Positions 46,259 to 55,397 of a stretch of DNA of 64,000 nucleotides are shown one piece after another. The stretch's first letter is position 1. Each line of letters begins with the position of its first letter. The notes beneath the pieces are model-generated. The model was given only the letters and a program-made list of their open reading frames with translations. It did no database searches and had not been told where the DNA came from. The DNA comes from Paenarthrobacter sp. AR 02. GTDB taxonomy: Bacteria > Actinomycetota > Actinomycetes > Actinomycetales > Micrococcaceae. The position numbers were made by a program, and so were the translations under genes. Where the stretch lies: NCBI RefSeq assembly GCF_021538675.1, contig NZ_JAJUKH010000002.1:558001-622000 (forward strand). Direction: 5' to 3'.

Positions 46259-47718
46259 ATGTTGCCTTGCGTAGTGCTTTGGGCTGGCTTGTCGCCGGAA
46301 ACGAAGTCTTCACCGGCGTAGAGCTGCACGCCTTGGATACCCGTCACCTCCTGGACGTTTGCTGCCGGGAGCCCGAACATCCCGGCGATGTCCGCCGCGA
46401 CGTCGGCGAAGCCGGCCTGGTAGTACACCATGGTCTGGGCGCGGGGTTGGCCCTGCAGCCGGACGGTCTTGGTGTAGCCCGCGGCCGTGACCAGGGCCGC
46501 GATAGCGTTGCTTCTGCCGGTAACACCGGTTCCGTTGGCAATGCTGATGGGCTGGAGTGCTTTGTCAAAGGCAGGTTTGGCTTCGGAGCTTGACGGCGCG
46601 GGGGAGGGGGTTCCGGCTTGTGCAAGGTCCGCGCTGTTCCTGAGGGCAGCAAAGAGATTCGATGCTGCGGGTTCATCCAGTCCGAGCCTGTTGGGATCTG
46701 ACGGGGCCGGGACGGTGGGCACGGTGATGAAGTTCACCTTGGCGGGGTCGATGTTCTTGAGCCGGTCGCCAATGGTCAGCAAGGCAGGAACCGAGGCCAG
46801 ACCCGTGTCCACCGTCAGGTTCTTGGTCATCGTGTCGGCGATGCTCAGCAGCTTTTGGGGGTCGCTGAGCGTCCCCTCGGACTTCAGCTTCCTGGTGAGG
46901 GAGCCCAGGAAGGACTGCTGGGCCTTGATGCGGCCCAGGTCGCCGCCGTCGGCAAAAGCGTGGCGCGTCCGGAGGAACGCCAAGGCCTGGTCGCCTTGCA
47001 CTTGGGAGGTTCCCTTGGGGAGGTGGAGGCCTGAGTCGGAATCATTGACGGCGGAATTGACGCACACGTCCACCCCACCCACCGTGGTGGTCAGCTCTTT
47101 GACTGCGTTGAAGTCGGCCATCATGAAATGGTCCACTTCCAGCCCGGTGAGCTTGTTGACGGTGTCAACAGCGCAGCCGATTCCTGCTTCGGCCATGGCG
47201 CTGTTGATCATCACGCCCGGGCGTGCGTCGTGCTGCTCGTTGTTTGCCTGGTCCTTGCAGGCGGGCACGTCCACCAGGAGGTCCCGGGGGAAGCTGATGA
47301 CGTTCACGTTGTTGTTGTCCGCGGAGATGTCCACCAGCATCATGACATCCGACTGCCCGTAGCCGGAGGACTGGTCCGACGTTCCGTACTGGCTGTTCTT
47401 GCCGCTTCGGGTATCACTGCCCAGCACCAGGATCTGGAGGCGGTCCTTCCTGTCATCAACCGGACCTTCACTTCGCTGGCCGCCTGCTCCAAGGGAAGTG
47501 GTGGAGATATTCGATTGAAGCCGCCACAGCCAGTAGCCGCCAAAGCAAAGGACTCCAACGACTGCGGCGGTAACCACAATGACACCAATCCGGAGCCAGC
47601 GGGGGCGTCTGCGGCGCGGTGAGCCGGTACTTTCCTCGACAAGGCTTCCTTGTCCGGGGTAGCGGGGAGAATCACCATCCGGTGAGTTGGGGGCGGGGCG
47701 TACGTGGCGACCGATCAC
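46204..47718 (-). CDS. LytR-CpsA-Psr (LCP) family cell-wall glycopolymer ligase
   Basis: 504 residues. A basic cytoplasmic N-terminus ('RRRRPRWLRIG') precedes one membrane helix (~33-55), the LCP catalytic domain ('ILVLGSDTRSG', 'SDVMMLVDIS', 'NVISFPRDLLVDVPACKDQ', 'FLRTRHAFADGGDLGRIKAQ') and a C-terminal LytR_C domain (~380-470). LCP proteins transfer glycopolymers such as teichoic acids or arabinogalactan from lipid carriers to peptidoglycan outside the membrane. The pyrophosphate-binding Arg and Asp residues are intact. GTG 47718 is chosen because AGGAAAGG lies eight bases upstream; the frame extends 25 codons further without similarity. Its 3' codons are part of a terminator-like hairpin. 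Confidence 0.93.
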   Translation of the reverse strand: MIGRHVRPAPNSPDGDSPRYPGQGSLVEESTGSPRRRRPRWLRIGVIVVTAAVVGVLCFGGYWLWRLQSNISTTSLGAGGQRSEGPVDDRKDRLQILVLGSDTRSGKNSQYGTSDQSSGYGQSDVMMLVDISADNNNVNVISFPRDLLVDVPACKDQANNEQHDARPGVMINSAMAEAGIGCAVDTVNKLTGLEVDHFMMADFNAVKELTTTVGGVDVCVNSAVNDSDSGLHLPKGTSQVQGDQALAFLRTRHAFADGGDLGRIKAQQSFLGSLTRKLKSEGTLSDPQKLLSIADTMTKNLTVDTGLASVPALLTIGDRLKNIDPAKVNFITVPTVPAPSDPNRLGLDEPAASNLFAALRNSADLAQAGTPSPAPSSSEAKPAFDKALQPISIANGTGVTGRSNAIAALVTAAGYTKTVRLQGQPRAQTMVYYQAGFADVAADIAGMFGLPAANVQEVTGIQGVQLYAGEDFVSGDKPAQSTTQGNIPTQTANDQTCQATNPVG

Positions 47719-47800
47719 GGCACTGGCCTTTCCTCTGGGTGGGGGCGGGCCTATGCTACTGAGCGATTCTGGGAAATACCCAAGGGCGCCCACCGGTGCC

Positions 47801-47806
47801 TATCAT
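47801..47806 (+). promoter_or_regulatory. -10 hexamer of leaderless ctaG-like gene
   Basis: TATCAT, then TGCCCT, then GTG at 47813. It sets the start 126 nt downstream of the longest possible reading frame. Confidence 0.6.
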
Positions 47807-47812
47807 TGCCCT

Positions 47813-48691
47813 GTGCCGCCTTTTGACGTCCTCGTCAGCGCCTGGCAGATCGACTGGGCAGCTGTGGTCATGATCAGCGCTTTCGGCGTGCTCTACGGTC
47901 TTGGGCTGAAGTCTGCCGCCGCCAATGGCCACCGCTGGCCCCTCTGGCGAACCGTCGCGTTCTATGTCCTGGGCCTCGGATCCTTGGCCGTGCTTACCTG
48001 CGGGTTCCTCGGAGTCTATGGCTCAGAGCTGCGGTGGGCCTTCACGGTCAAGGTCTCCCTGCTCCTGTTCGTGGTGCCGCTGCTGATCGGATTGGGCAGG
48101 CCGATCTCACTGGCCCGAGCCGCCTTGCCTCCCTCCGGCATCGAGAGGCTGAACACCGTCCTGGCCCATCCCGCCGTGCGATTCGTCAGCAATTCGCTCG
48201 CCGCGCCGCTCCTGGGTTTGGCGCTGTTCTCCACCTTCCTGACCCCTGCCTTCCACACCCTGCGGGCCGATCCTCTGGCGCAGGCTCTCCTGACCATCCT
48301 GATTCCGTTGCTGGGCCTTCTCATGGCACTGCCCATCATCGAGGAAGCCGATTTCCAGCGGTCCAGTGCCTATATCACCCTGGAGTTCGTCTTCGTCTTT
48401 ATCGAGCTCCTGGTTGATGCCGTCCCCGGCATCCTGCTCCGCCTTAACGGGCAGGTGCTCGATCACGTGATGACGACGCAAGCGGCGTTGGGCTGGTTCC
48501 CGGATCCCTTGCGTGACCAGCAGTTGGCGGGGGATGCTTTGTGGTTCATCTGTGAAATCGTGGACCTGCCGCTCATCATCCTGATGTTCATCCGGTTTTC
48601 GCGCAGCGACAAGCGTGAGGCCCGGGGCTTCGACGACCTGACCGACGAGCAACTGGAAGAACTGAACGCCCAACATCTTCGAGGGCGCTGA
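47813..48691 (+). CDS. CtaG-like cytochrome c oxidase assembly membrane protein
   Basis: 292 residues with about seven membrane helices. It matches the caa3_CtaG family, linked to copper insertion or assembly of cytochrome c oxidase in actinobacteria and Bacillus. Typical features are 'GLGSLAVLTCGFLGVYGSEL', 'LTPAFHTLRADPLAQALL' and the conserved 'GDALWFICEIVDLPLIILMF' near the end. The GTG at 47813 follows TATCAT by six bases, so the mRNA is leaderless and the upstream in-frame extension is rejected. The AI-2E exporter gene starts 13 nt downstream in the same operon. The family is secure, the exact partner unknown. Confidence 0.88.
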   Translation: MPPFDVLVSAWQIDWAAVVMISAFGVLYGLGLKSAAANGHRWPLWRTVAFYVLGLGSLAVLTCGFLGVYGSELRWAFTVKVSLLLFVVPLLIGLGRPISLARAALPPSGIERLNTVLAHPAVRFVSNSLAAPLLGLALFSTFLTPAFHTLRADPLAQALLTILIPLLGLLMALPIIEEADFQRSSAYITLEFVFVFIELLVDAVPGILLRLNGQVLDHVMTTQAALGWFPDPLRDQQLAGDALWFICEIVDLPLIILMFIRFSRSDKREARGFDDLTDEQLEELNAQHLRGR

Positions 48692-48704
48692 GAAGGAGAT
48701 CGCC

Positions 48705-49814
48705 ATGCCTGACCTTCGCGCCGGCCTGCCCGCGATATGGGCCGACGGTCTGGGACGTGCCAGCATCCGCTCCATCCAGGCCCTGACTGTAGGGGCGCTG
48801 GCCTGGGCTGTCATCTGGGCGCTGACCCGTGTCCCACTGGTGTTGATCCCGCTCACGATAGCGCTGATCCTGGCCGCTGCGATCGCGCCGCTGGTGCGTT
48901 GGCTTGACCGGCACGGCTGGCCGCGCGCCCTCGCCGTACTGGCCTCGTTCGTGGGAATCCTTGTGGTGTTCGGCGGGATTGTGACGGGGATCGTGTTTCT
49001 CATCCGGGCACAGTCGAAGGACCTGACAGCGAAGGCGGTTGCCGGCCTCGACCACCTCCACGATTTCCTGACCTCCGGACCGATCCCGGTGAGCGACGCC
49101 CAAATCAACGACACCCGCGAATCGGTACAGCGGTTCTTTACCTCCAGCTCGTTTGGTACGGAAGCACTGACCGGGGCACGGACATTGGGGGAAATCCTGG
49201 CCGGAATGGTGCTGATGGCTGTGATCCTGTTCTTCTTCCTCAAGGACGGGCACAAGATCCGCAACTTCCTGATCGGCTTCCTGCCCGCCGAACGCCGCCC
49301 CAAAGCGCACATGGCCATCGAACGCAGCGCGGTCGTCCTCGGCGGCTACGTCCGCGGAACTGCCATCGTTGCCGCAACTGACGGAATCATCGTTGGGGTG
49401 GCCTTGGCCATCCTGGGCGTTCCCTTGGCGTTGCCGTTGGGTGCCTTTGTCTTCATTGGAGGGTTTATCCCCATCATCGGCGCTACGGCCGCGGGAACCT
49501 TGGCGGTCGCCGTCGCCCTGATCTCCAACGGTCCTGTGACCGCGCTGATTGTCCTGGCCGTCGTCATCGGCGCAAACCAGCTGGAACACCACCTCCTGCA
49601 ACCCCTCCTGATGGGCAGGGTGCTCAGCATTCACGGATTGGCGATCCTGTTGGCCCTGGCTGCCGGCACCATGATCGCCGGAATCGTGGGTGCACTGCTC
49701 GCCGTTCCTGTCACCGCCGTCGGATGGACCGTCTTCAAGACGCTGTCCGGGCCGGAACCGGATCAGGAACCTGAACCCGGACCGGACGCTGAAGCAGTTG
49801 CGGCTGAGGGCTGA
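48705..49814 (+). CDS. AI-2E family (PerM/UPF0118) transporter
   Basis: A 369-residue membrane protein of the AI-2E exporter/PerM family with about seven or eight helices. It starts with an 'WAVIWALTRVPLVLIPLTIA' segment. The conserved 'GGYVRGTAIVAATDGIIVG' and 'GGFIPIIGATAAGTLAV' regions are present, followed by 'NQLEHHLLQPLLMG' and a C-terminal acidic tail. Family members include TqsA (autoinducer export) and Na+(Li+)/H+ antiporters, so the substrate is open. AAGGAG lies seven bases before ATG 48705. It is co-transcribed with the CtaG-like gene. Confidence 0.9.
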   Translation: MPDLRAGLPAIWADGLGRASIRSIQALTVGALAWAVIWALTRVPLVLIPLTIALILAAAIAPLVRWLDRHGWPRALAVLASFVGILVVFGGIVTGIVFLIRAQSKDLTAKAVAGLDHLHDFLTSGPIPVSDAQINDTRESVQRFFTSSSFGTEALTGARTLGEILAGMVLMAVILFFFLKDGHKIRNFLIGFLPAERRPKAHMAIERSAVVLGGYVRGTAIVAATDGIIVGVALAILGVPLALPLGAFVFIGGFIPIIGATAAGTLAVAVALISNGPVTALIVLAVVIGANQLEHHLLQPLLMGRVLSIHGLAILLALAAGTMIAGIVGALLAVPVTAVGWTVFKTLSGPEPDQEPEPGPDAEAVAAEG

Positions 49815-49836
49815 CCGAGGCGCGTGCCCGGCCAAG

Positions 49837-49842
49837 TAGACT
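49837..49842 (+). promoter_or_regulatory. Likely -10 of the gatCAB operon
   Basis: TAGACT lies 37 nt upstream of the gatC start, implying a ~30-nt leader that contains the GGGGAG ribosome site. A CTGACC at 49811 could be a -35, but the spacing is long (20 nt). Confidence 0.4.
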
Positions 49843-49879
49843 GGTTCGGAAAACCAATTGAACTTTGCAGGGGAGATCC

Positions 49880-50176
49880 ATGGCTGCGATCAACCGTGAC
49901 GACGTCGCGCATCTTGCGCGTCTGGCTCACATTGAAATGAGTGCCGAAGAACTGGACAGGATGGCCGGCGAGCTCGCCGTCATCGTTGATTCGGTGAAGT
50001 CCGTCAGCGAAGCCGCGGGAGAGGACGTGCCGGCCACGTCGCACCCGATTCCGCTGACCAACGTGTTCCGTGAAGACGTCGTGGGTCACACGTTCACGGC
50101 TGAGCAGGCGTTGTCCGGCGCTCCGGATGCGTACGAGAACCGTTTCAAGGTCCCGGCAATCCTGGATGAGGACTAA
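49880..50176 (+). CDS. gatC: Asp-tRNA(Asn)/Glu-tRNA(Gln) amidotransferase subunit C
   Basis: A 98-residue GatC, the linker that wraps around GatA and GatB in the amidotransferase heterotrimer. 'INRDDVAHLARLAHIEMSAE' at the start and 'LTNVFREDVV' are typical. ATG 49880 is placed by GGGGAG seven bases upstream; a start 15 nt earlier is less likely. First gene of gatCAB, 6 nt before gatA. Confidence 0.96.
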   Translation: MAAINRDDVAHLARLAHIEMSAEELDRMAGELAVIVDSVKSVSEAAGEDVPATSHPIPLTNVFREDVVGHTFTAEQALSGAPDAYENRFKVPAILDED

Positions 50177-50182
50177 TTACTG

Positions 50183-51736
50183 ATGACTGAACTGAAGAAC
50201 GAACTCATCCGCCACTCCGCTGCTGATCTCGCAGCCAAGCTGGCCTCCGGCGACGTATCCGCTGTTGAGGTGACACAGGCGCACCTCGACCGGATCGCCG
50301 ATGTCGATGGCCAGGTACATGCCTTCCTGCACGTCAACACGGAAGAAGCGCTCGCCGTAGCCGCCGAGGTTGACGCTGCCCGCGCCGCCGGGGGATCCGC
50401 CGCCGAGGAACTGCACGCCCTTGCCGGCGTGCCCATCGCCGTCAAGGACCTCATTGTCACCATTGGCCAGCCAACCACAGCTGGTTCGAAGATCCTTGAG
50501 GGCTGGCACAGCCCGTACGACGCCACCGTGGTCAAGAAGCTGCGCGCAGCCAAGATGCCGATCCTGGGCAAGACCAACCTGGATGAATTCGCCATGGGTT
50601 CTTCCACGGAGCACTCGGCATTCGGTCCCACCCGTAACCCTTGGGATTTGGACCGCATTCCTGGTGGTTCAGGCGGTGGCTCCGCAGCCGCCGTCGCCGC
50701 TTTTGAGGCCCCGTTGGCACTGGGCACCGATACGGGCGGTTCCATCCGCCAGCCTGGCGCTGTCACCGGAACCGTGGGCGTCAAGCCGACGTATGGCGCA
50801 GTGTCCCGTTACGGCGCCATTGCCATGGCGTCGTCGCTGGACCAGATCGGCCCGGTTTCCCGTACGGTGCTGGACTCCGCTTTGCTGCAGGAAGTCATCG
50901 GCGGGCACGATCCTTTCGACTCCACGTCCCTGACCGACCCTTTCACCAACCTGGTGTCCGCTGCCCGCATGGGCAACGTAGCCGGCATGAAGATCGGCAT
51001 CGTGAAGGAACTCCACGGCGAGGGCTACCAGGCCGGCGTCGAGAACCGTTTCAACGAGTCCCTCCAGATCCTCAAGGATGCCGGAGCTGAAATCGTTGAG
51101 GTTTCCTGCCCCAACCTGAAGTACGCCCTGGGTGCCTACTACCTGATCATGCCGTCCGAGGTGTCCAGCAACCTGGCCAAATTCGACGGCGTGCGGTTTG
51201 GCCTGCGTGTCCTGCCCAAGGACGGCCCCATGACCATTGAGCGTGTCATGGCAGCCACCCGCGCGGCAGGTTTCGGTGACGAGGCCAAGCGCCGCATCAT
51301 CCTCGGCACATACGCACTGAGCGCCGGGTACTACGACGCCTACTACGGCTCGGCCCAGAAGGTCCGCACCCTGATCCAACGCGACTTCGACGCCGCGTTC
51401 GCCCAGGCCGATGTCCTGATTTCTCCGACGGCACCCACCACGGCGTTCAAGCTCGGCGAGAAGCTCGACGATCCGCTGGCCATGTACTTGAACGACGTCG
51501 CGACGATTCCGGCCAACCTTGCCGGCATTCCGGGGTTGTCGTTGCCGGGCGGCCTGGCCGACGAAGACGGCCTGCCGGTCGGTATCCAGCTGCTGGCTCC
51601 GGCCCGCGAGGATGCCCGCCTGTACCGCGTCGGTGCTGTCCTTGAATCCATCCTTGAAGAGAAGTGGGGCGGCCCGATGCTCGCGCAAGCACCAGCACTT
51701 GGCGCTGCCGCAACTACCGCCGGAGGTTCCAACTAA
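50183..51736 (+). CDS. gatA: Asp-tRNA(Asn)/Glu-tRNA(Gln) amidotransferase subunit A
   Basis: A 517-residue amidase-signature enzyme that hydrolyses glutamine and feeds ammonia to GatB to correct misacylated Glu-tRNA(Gln)/Asp-tRNA(Asn). The Ser-cisSer-Lys triad is intact: K88 in '[10 protein letters not shown]', the cis-Ser in '[16 protein letters not shown]' and the nucleophile in '[14 protein letters not shown]'. It indicates that the organism relies on indirect Gln-tRNA and/or Asn-tRNA synthesis. It overlaps gatB by one base (TAATG). Confidence 0.97.
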   Translation: MTELKNELIRHSAADLAAKLASGDVSAVEVTQAHLDRIADVDGQVHAFLHVNTEEALAVAAEVDAARAAGGSAAEELHALAGVPIAVKDLIVTIGQPTTAGSKILEGWHSPYDATVVKKLRAAKMPILGKTNLDEFAMGSSTEHSAFGPTRNPWDLDRIPGGSGGGSAAAVAAFEAPLALGTDTGGSIRQPGAVTGTVGVKPTYGAVSRYGAIAMASSLDQIGPVSRTVLDSALLQEVIGGHDPFDSTSLTDPFTNLVSAARMGNVAGMKIGIVKELHGEGYQAGVENRFNESLQILKDAGAEIVEVSCPNLKYALGAYYLIMPSEVSSNLAKFDGVRFGLRVLPKDGPMTIERVMAATRAAGFGDEAKRRIILGTYALSAGYYDAYYGSAQKVRTLIQRDFDAAFAQADVLISPTAPTTAFKLGEKLDDPLAMYLNDVATIPANLAGIPGLSLPGGLADEDGLPVGIQLLAPAREDARLYRVGAVLESILEEKWGGPMLAQAPALGAAATTAGGSN

Positions 51737-53244
51737 TGTCCGTCGACGCAACCCTGAGCTTCGAAGAGGCCATGGAGAAGTACGATCCCGTCCTGGGGTT
51801 CGAGGTTCACGTGGAGCTCAACACCAAGACCAAGATGTTCTCCTCCGCTCCGAACGTTTTCGGTGACGAGCCGAACACCAACGTCAACGAAGTAGACCTC
51901 GGCATGCCCGGTGTCCTTCCCGTGGTGAACAAGACGGCGGTGGAGTCATCCATCAAGATCGGCCTTGCCCTGAACTGCAAGATCGCCGAATCATGCCGTT
52001 TTGCCCGGAAGAACTACTTCTACCCGGACACTCCCAAGAACTTCCAGACTTCCCAGTACGACGAGCCGATCGCGTATGACGGCTACCTCGACATCGAGCT
52101 GGAAGACGGCACGGTGTTCCGCGTGGAGATCGAACGCGCACACATGGAGGAAGACGCCGGAAAGCTCACCCACATGGGTGGCGCTGCCGGCCGTATCCAG
52201 GGTGCCGACTACTCGCTGGTGGACTACAACCGTTCGGGTGTTCCCCTGGTGGAAATCGTCACCAAGCCGATCGAGGGCGCGGGCAGCCGCGCACCGGAAT
52301 TGGCCAAGGCTTACGTCGCGGCCATCCGCGAGATCGTCAAGAACCTCGGTGTTTCCGATGCCAGGATGGAGCGCGGAAACGTTCGTTGCGATGCCAACGT
52401 TTCGTTGCGGCCGCACGGCCGGGAGCGCTTCGGTATCCGTTCGGAAACCAAGAACGTGAACTCGCTGCGCGCCGTCGAGCACGCCGTCCGTTACGAGATC
52501 CAGCGCCATGCTGCCGTCCTGGAATCCGGCGAGCCGGTCATCCAGGAGACACGCCACTGGCACGAGGACACGCGGTCGACGACGTCCGGTCGCCCCAAGT
52601 CCGACGCCGACGATTACCGCTACTTCCCGGAGCCGGACCTGGTTCCCGTCGTTGCTTCCCGTGAGTGGGTGGAGGAGCTTCGCGCTACCCTCCCGGAGCC
52701 CCCGGCGGAACGCCGCAAGCGCCTCAAGGAAGCCTGGGGCTACTCGGATCTCGAGTTCCGCGACGTCGTCAACGCAGGCGTCATGGACTCCATCGAGGAA
52801 ACCATCGCAGCCGGTGCCTCAGCTGACGTTGCCCGCAAGTGGTGGATGGGCGAGATCGTTGGCCGCGCCAAGGTTGCCGACGTCGATCCTTCCGAGCTGG
52901 GTGTCACCCCGCAGGTCATCGTGGAGCTGAACAAGCTGGTTGAAGACGGCAAGATCAACAACAAGATGGCCACCCAGGTCCTGGACGGCGTGCTCGCAGG
53001 CGAAGGAACTCCGGCTGAGATCGTCGAGAAGCGCGGCCTGGCCGTGGTCTCCGACGACGGCCCTCTCCTGGAAGCCATCGACGCCGCACTCGCCGCGCAG
53101 CCGGACGTCGCGGAGAAGATCCGGGGCGGCAAGGTCCAGGCCATCGGCGCGATCGTTGGTGGCGTCATGAAGGCCACCCGTGGCCAGGCCGACGCCGGCC
53201 GTGTCCGCGAGCTGATCCTGCAGAAGCTCGGCGTCGAGGGCTGA
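51736..53244 (+). CDS. gatB: Asp-tRNA(Asn)/Glu-tRNA(Gln) amidotransferase subunit B
   Basis: A 502-residue GatB, the kinase/transamidase subunit that activates the misacylated tRNA with ATP. It has '[18 protein letters not shown]', '[12 protein letters not shown]', the '[19 protein letters not shown]' region and '[10 protein letters not shown]'. A C-terminal helical YqeY-like tRNA-binding tail follows. ATG 51736 shares its A with the gatA stop. A strong terminator follows 19 nt after the stop. Confidence 0.97.
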   Translation: MSVDATLSFEEAMEKYDPVLGFEVHVELNTKTKMFSSAPNVFGDEPNTNVNEVDLGMPGVLPVVNKTAVESSIKIGLALNCKIAESCRFARKNYFYPDTPKNFQTSQYDEPIAYDGYLDIELEDGTVFRVEIERAHMEEDAGKLTHMGGAAGRIQGADYSLVDYNRSGVPLVEIVTKPIEGAGSRAPELAKAYVAAIREIVKNLGVSDARMERGNVRCDANVSLRPHGRERFGIRSETKNVNSLRAVEHAVRYEIQRHAAVLESGEPVIQETRHWHEDTRSTTSGRPKSDADDYRYFPEPDLVPVVASREWVEELRATLPEPPAERRKRLKEAWGYSDLEFRDVVNAGVMDSIEETIAAGASADVARKWWMGEIVGRAKVADVDPSELGVTPQVIVELNKLVEDGKINNKMATQVLDGVLAGEGTPAEIVEKRGLAVVSDDGPLLEAIDAALAAQPDVAEKIRGGKVQAIGAIVGGVMKATRGQADAGRVRELILQKLGVEG

Positions 53245-53262
53245 TCCCTTGGCTTGACCCGC

Positions 53263-53321
53263 AAGTAGCCCGCTGTGGCGCCCGTTCCCATCCGGAACGC
53301 CACCACGGCGGGCTACTTTTT
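53263..53321 (+). terminator. Rho-independent terminator of gatCAB
   Basis: The arm AAGTAGCCCGC...GGCG (53263-53280) pairs with 53298-53318 with a small mismatch, and five T's end the structure. Confidence 0.9.
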
Positions 53322-53346
53322 GTCCTGACGCGCGCACAATGGATGC

Positions 53347-53904
53347 ATGGGCACCATCACACCAGGATTTCGAAAGGTCCTCCTTGCCGGTGGGATCGCC
53401 GTCGCGTTGACCGGAGGTGGGACCGCCGCAGTGTGGGCGGGCACCCAACCCAGCCCCTCGCCGTCGAGCTCCACCGCCTCACCAAGCCCGACAACCTCAG
53501 CGGACACCAAGGCCGCGGAGGGCCGCGGAAAAGCTATCCACGGCGAGCACGTCGTGAAACAACAGGATGGCAGCTACCGCACCGTGGTCACCCAGGCCGG
53601 AACCATTGAATCGGTGAGCGACTCGGAGGTCACGGTCAAGAGCGAAGACGGCTTCACCCAGCGGTATGCCATCAACGCCGAAACCCGCATCACCAAGATC
53701 CCGACGGACCTGTCGCAGCTCCGGAACGGAAAGGGCAAGCCCACGCTGCCCTCGGCCACGGTTGCTGAGCTGAAGGCCGGTGACACCGTGCACGCCAGCG
53801 GGATCAAGGACGGCACTGCAGTGACCGCGACGCGGATCGTGTCAGGCGAACTTCCGGCAGGACCCAAAGGGAAGCTCGGGCATCGGGCCCACGGCCGCGC
53901 CTGA
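53347..53904 (+). CDS. Secreted/membrane-anchored DUF5666-like protein
   Basis: 185 residues. A signal-anchor or signal peptide ('KVLLAGGIAVALTGGGTAAV', residues ~10-30) precedes a Ser/Pro/Thr-rich linker. A small beta-rich domain (~75-170) follows, with two strand pairs of the DUF5666 type: 'AGTIESVSDSEVTVKSEDG' and 'LKAGDTVHASGIKDGTAV'. No enzymatic residues are recognised, so an extracytoplasmic binding role is likely. CACAAT six bases before ATG 53347 is a near match to the leaderless pattern. It is convergent with the FGE gene, leaving a single base between their stops. Confidence 0.75.
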   Translation: MGTITPGFRKVLLAGGIAVALTGGGTAAVWAGTQPSPSPSSSTASPSPTTSADTKAAEGRGKAIHGEHVVKQQDGSYRTVVTQAGTIESVSDSEVTVKSEDGFTQRYAINAETRITKIPTDLSQLRNGKGKPTLPSATVAELKAGDTVHASGIKDGTAVTATRIVSGELPAGPKGKLGHRAHGRA

Positions 53905-53905
53905 G

Positions 53906-54994
53906 TCAGAGGGCCACTGTCCGGAAACCCAGGTTGGCGCTGGCTGAGTCGGGCGTGTTGGAACTGCGCGCTGACAGACGGTAGCGGTTGCAGTAGGAAT
54001 CGTGGCAAAGGTAGGAGCCTCCGCGCATGACCCGCCCGCTGCCGATCGTCGGGCCTGGCGGGTCCATCACAGTGCCCTGTGCCTGGCACGTCCTGTAGTA
54101 CTTTGGCAGGAACCAGTCGCTGCACCACTCCCAGACGTTTCCGCTGGTTTGGTAGAGCCCGTAGCCGTTGGGGCTGTATGAACCGACCGGCGCGGTGGTG
54201 AGGTAGCCGTCGTCGAGGTCGTTGCGGACCGGGAAATCGCCTTGCCAGATATTGCAGTTGTGAGCTTCCTGGCCCGGAGTTCCGTTGTGGAGTTCGTTGC
54301 CCCACGGGTAGCGTTGCCCGGCCAGGCCACCGCGCGCGGCGTATTCCCATTCGGCTTCCGTCGGGAGCCTGCGGCCCGCCCACGCACAGTAAGCCAGGGC
54401 ATCGTTGTAGGACACGTGGGTCACGGGGTGGTCCGGGATGTCTGTCCAGTGCGAAAGCGGCCCCGCAGGGTGCGCCCAGTCAGCTCCGCGGACATTGAGC
54501 CACCAGGGGACCGCGCTGACCCGGTTCAGGATGTCCTCCGGCCTGGCTTTTACGGCCAGGTGGAACACCGCCGAGGTCCCGTAGATTTCGGACTCGGTGC
54601 GGTGCCCGGTGGCGTCGACAAAGCCGGCAAATTCCTCATTGGTTACCGTGGTGGCGCTGATTCGGAACGCCGACACCTGTACCTCGTGCACGGGAGTTTC
54701 GCCGTCTCCGTCGTAGCCTTCGCCGAACGGATCACCCATGGCGAAGGTGCCGGCCGGAATGTCGACGTCGGATGTTTCGGATGCTGCGGATGCTCCGGAT
54801 GCTCCGTTTGCTTCGGATGCTTCGGGTGAGGGCGCCGCGCTTTCGACGGCGGTGCCCGCAGCGTTTTCGACGGCGTCGCCCGCCATTGGGCGAACACCTA
54901 TGGTGTGCAGGGGGAGGGGTCGGCCCTGCTCGAGGAATCTGCCCTGATGGGTATGCGTCCGGGCGCCTGCGCCTGGGCTGCAGCAATCTGCCAT
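53906..54994 (-). CDS. Formylglycine-generating enzyme (SUMF1/FGE) homologue
   Basis: A 362-residue FGE-sulfatase domain protein, the type that oxidises a Cys in sulfatases to formylglycine using Cu and O2. Both copper/active-site Cys are present: C330 and C335 in 'GGSYLCHDSYCNRYRLSARS'. 'GRRLPTEAEWEYAARGG' and 'SGNVWEWCSDWF' are further hallmarks. The N-terminus 'MADCCSPGA' is common among actinobacterial members. A ~40-residue Ala/Ser-rich insert lies before the domain. ATG 54994 has a weak GAGAG site. No sulfatase gene is seen in the window, so the client is elsewhere. Other FGE-fold functions such as EgtB-like are less likely given the Cys pair. Confidence 0.92.
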   Translation of the reverse strand: MADCCSPGAGARTHTHQGRFLEQGRPLPLHTIGVRPMAGDAVENAAGTAVESAAPSPEASEANGASGASAASETSDVDIPAGTFAMGDPFGEGYDGDGETPVHEVQVSAFRISATTVTNEEFAGFVDATGHRTESEIYGTSAVFHLAVKARPEDILNRVSAVPWWLNVRGADWAHPAGPLSHWTDIPDHPVTHVSYNDALAYCAWAGRRLPTEAEWEYAARGGLAGQRYPWGNELHNGTPGQEAHNCNIWQGDFPVRNDLDDGYLTTAPVGSYSPNGYGLYQTSGNVWEWCSDWFLPKYYRTCQAQGTVMDPPGPTIGSGRVMRGGSYLCHDSYCNRYRLSARSSNTPDSASANLGFRTVAL

Positions 54995-55026
54995 GTGAAC
55001 TCTCTGTCTGAACTCCGCCTGCTAGT

Positions 55027-55032
55027 ACTTTA
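55027..55032 (-). promoter_or_regulatory. Possible -10 of the FGE gene
   Basis: TAAAGT on the minus strand, 32 nt before the ATG at 54994, would give a ~26-nt leader. No clear -35 was seen in the adjoining GC-rich repeat. Confidence 0.35.
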
Positions 55033-55049
55033 GCGGTGCCGGAGGCTTG

Positions 55050-55195
55050 GCCCGCGCCCTGGGCACCCCTTGCACCCGCGCCCAGCGCACCCCTAGCACC
55101 CCTTGTCCGCACCCTTGGTCCGCACCCGTTGCCGCCCAGCGCACCCCGTGCACCCCTGGCACGCACCCCTTGCCGCCCTGCGCACCAGCACTTAC
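55050..55195. repeat. Degenerate GC-rich tandem repeat block (GCACCCC units)
   Basis: The unit GCACCC recurs about ten times, often in the context CGCACCCC. A perfect 15-nt copy of CGCCCAGCGCACCCC occurs at 55079-55093 and 55133-55147 (54-nt period). It has no spacer/repeat regularity of a CRISPR. Confidence 0.7.
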
Positions 55196-55331
55196 GAGGG
55201 CGGATGGCGCGTACGGGCGCGGAGCGCCGCCAGGGAAGCGCCACGCTGCACCCACAAGGTGATGGAAAGTGATTTCTGTGATCAGTTTCAATCATGTTCT
55301 TGCAAAAGTGGAAAGCGTCACTTATCGTTTG

Positions 55332-55343
55332 TTAAACGGTTAA
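55332..55343. promoter_or_regulatory. Candidate LacI-family operator
   Basis: The quasi-palindrome TTAAACGGTTAA is centred on CG, the usual LacI-family dyad form, with 10 of 12 positions symmetric. It lies 55-66 nt upstream of the first ABC permease gene, whose operon encodes a LacI regulator. Confidence 0.5.
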
Positions 55344-55397
55344 CGAGCGTGGCCTGAATCACATTGATGATTTGGGCTCAGCACTTGAGGAGACAGC

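Larger units (their letters stand above)
54995..55397. other. 403-nt divergent intergenic region (FGE / sugar operon)
   Basis: No gene is supported. From left to right it holds a possible FGE promoter (minus-strand TAAAGT at 55027-55032), a CGCACCCC-rich degenerate repeat block (55050-55195), and an AT-richer stretch with a LacI-type operator (55332-55343). The plus-strand promoter of the ABC operon lies at the right end. Open frames across the repeat block on both strands are artefacts of its composition. Confidence 0.6.

Noticed and set aside
47687..47812. Longer N-terminus for the CtaG-like protein
   Set aside because: It overlaps the LCP start region, has no family similarity, and the TATCAT hexamer puts the start at 47813.
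49842..49856. TGGTT-N5-AACCA inverted repeat in the gatC leader as an attenuator or T-box
   Set aside because: The 5-bp stem is too short and there is no T-box or terminator structure; likely chance.
55050..55195. Possible CRISPR array or small repeat-protein gene
   Set aside because: Units are degenerate, without spacers of equal length; the frames on both strands lack starts with ribosome sites.
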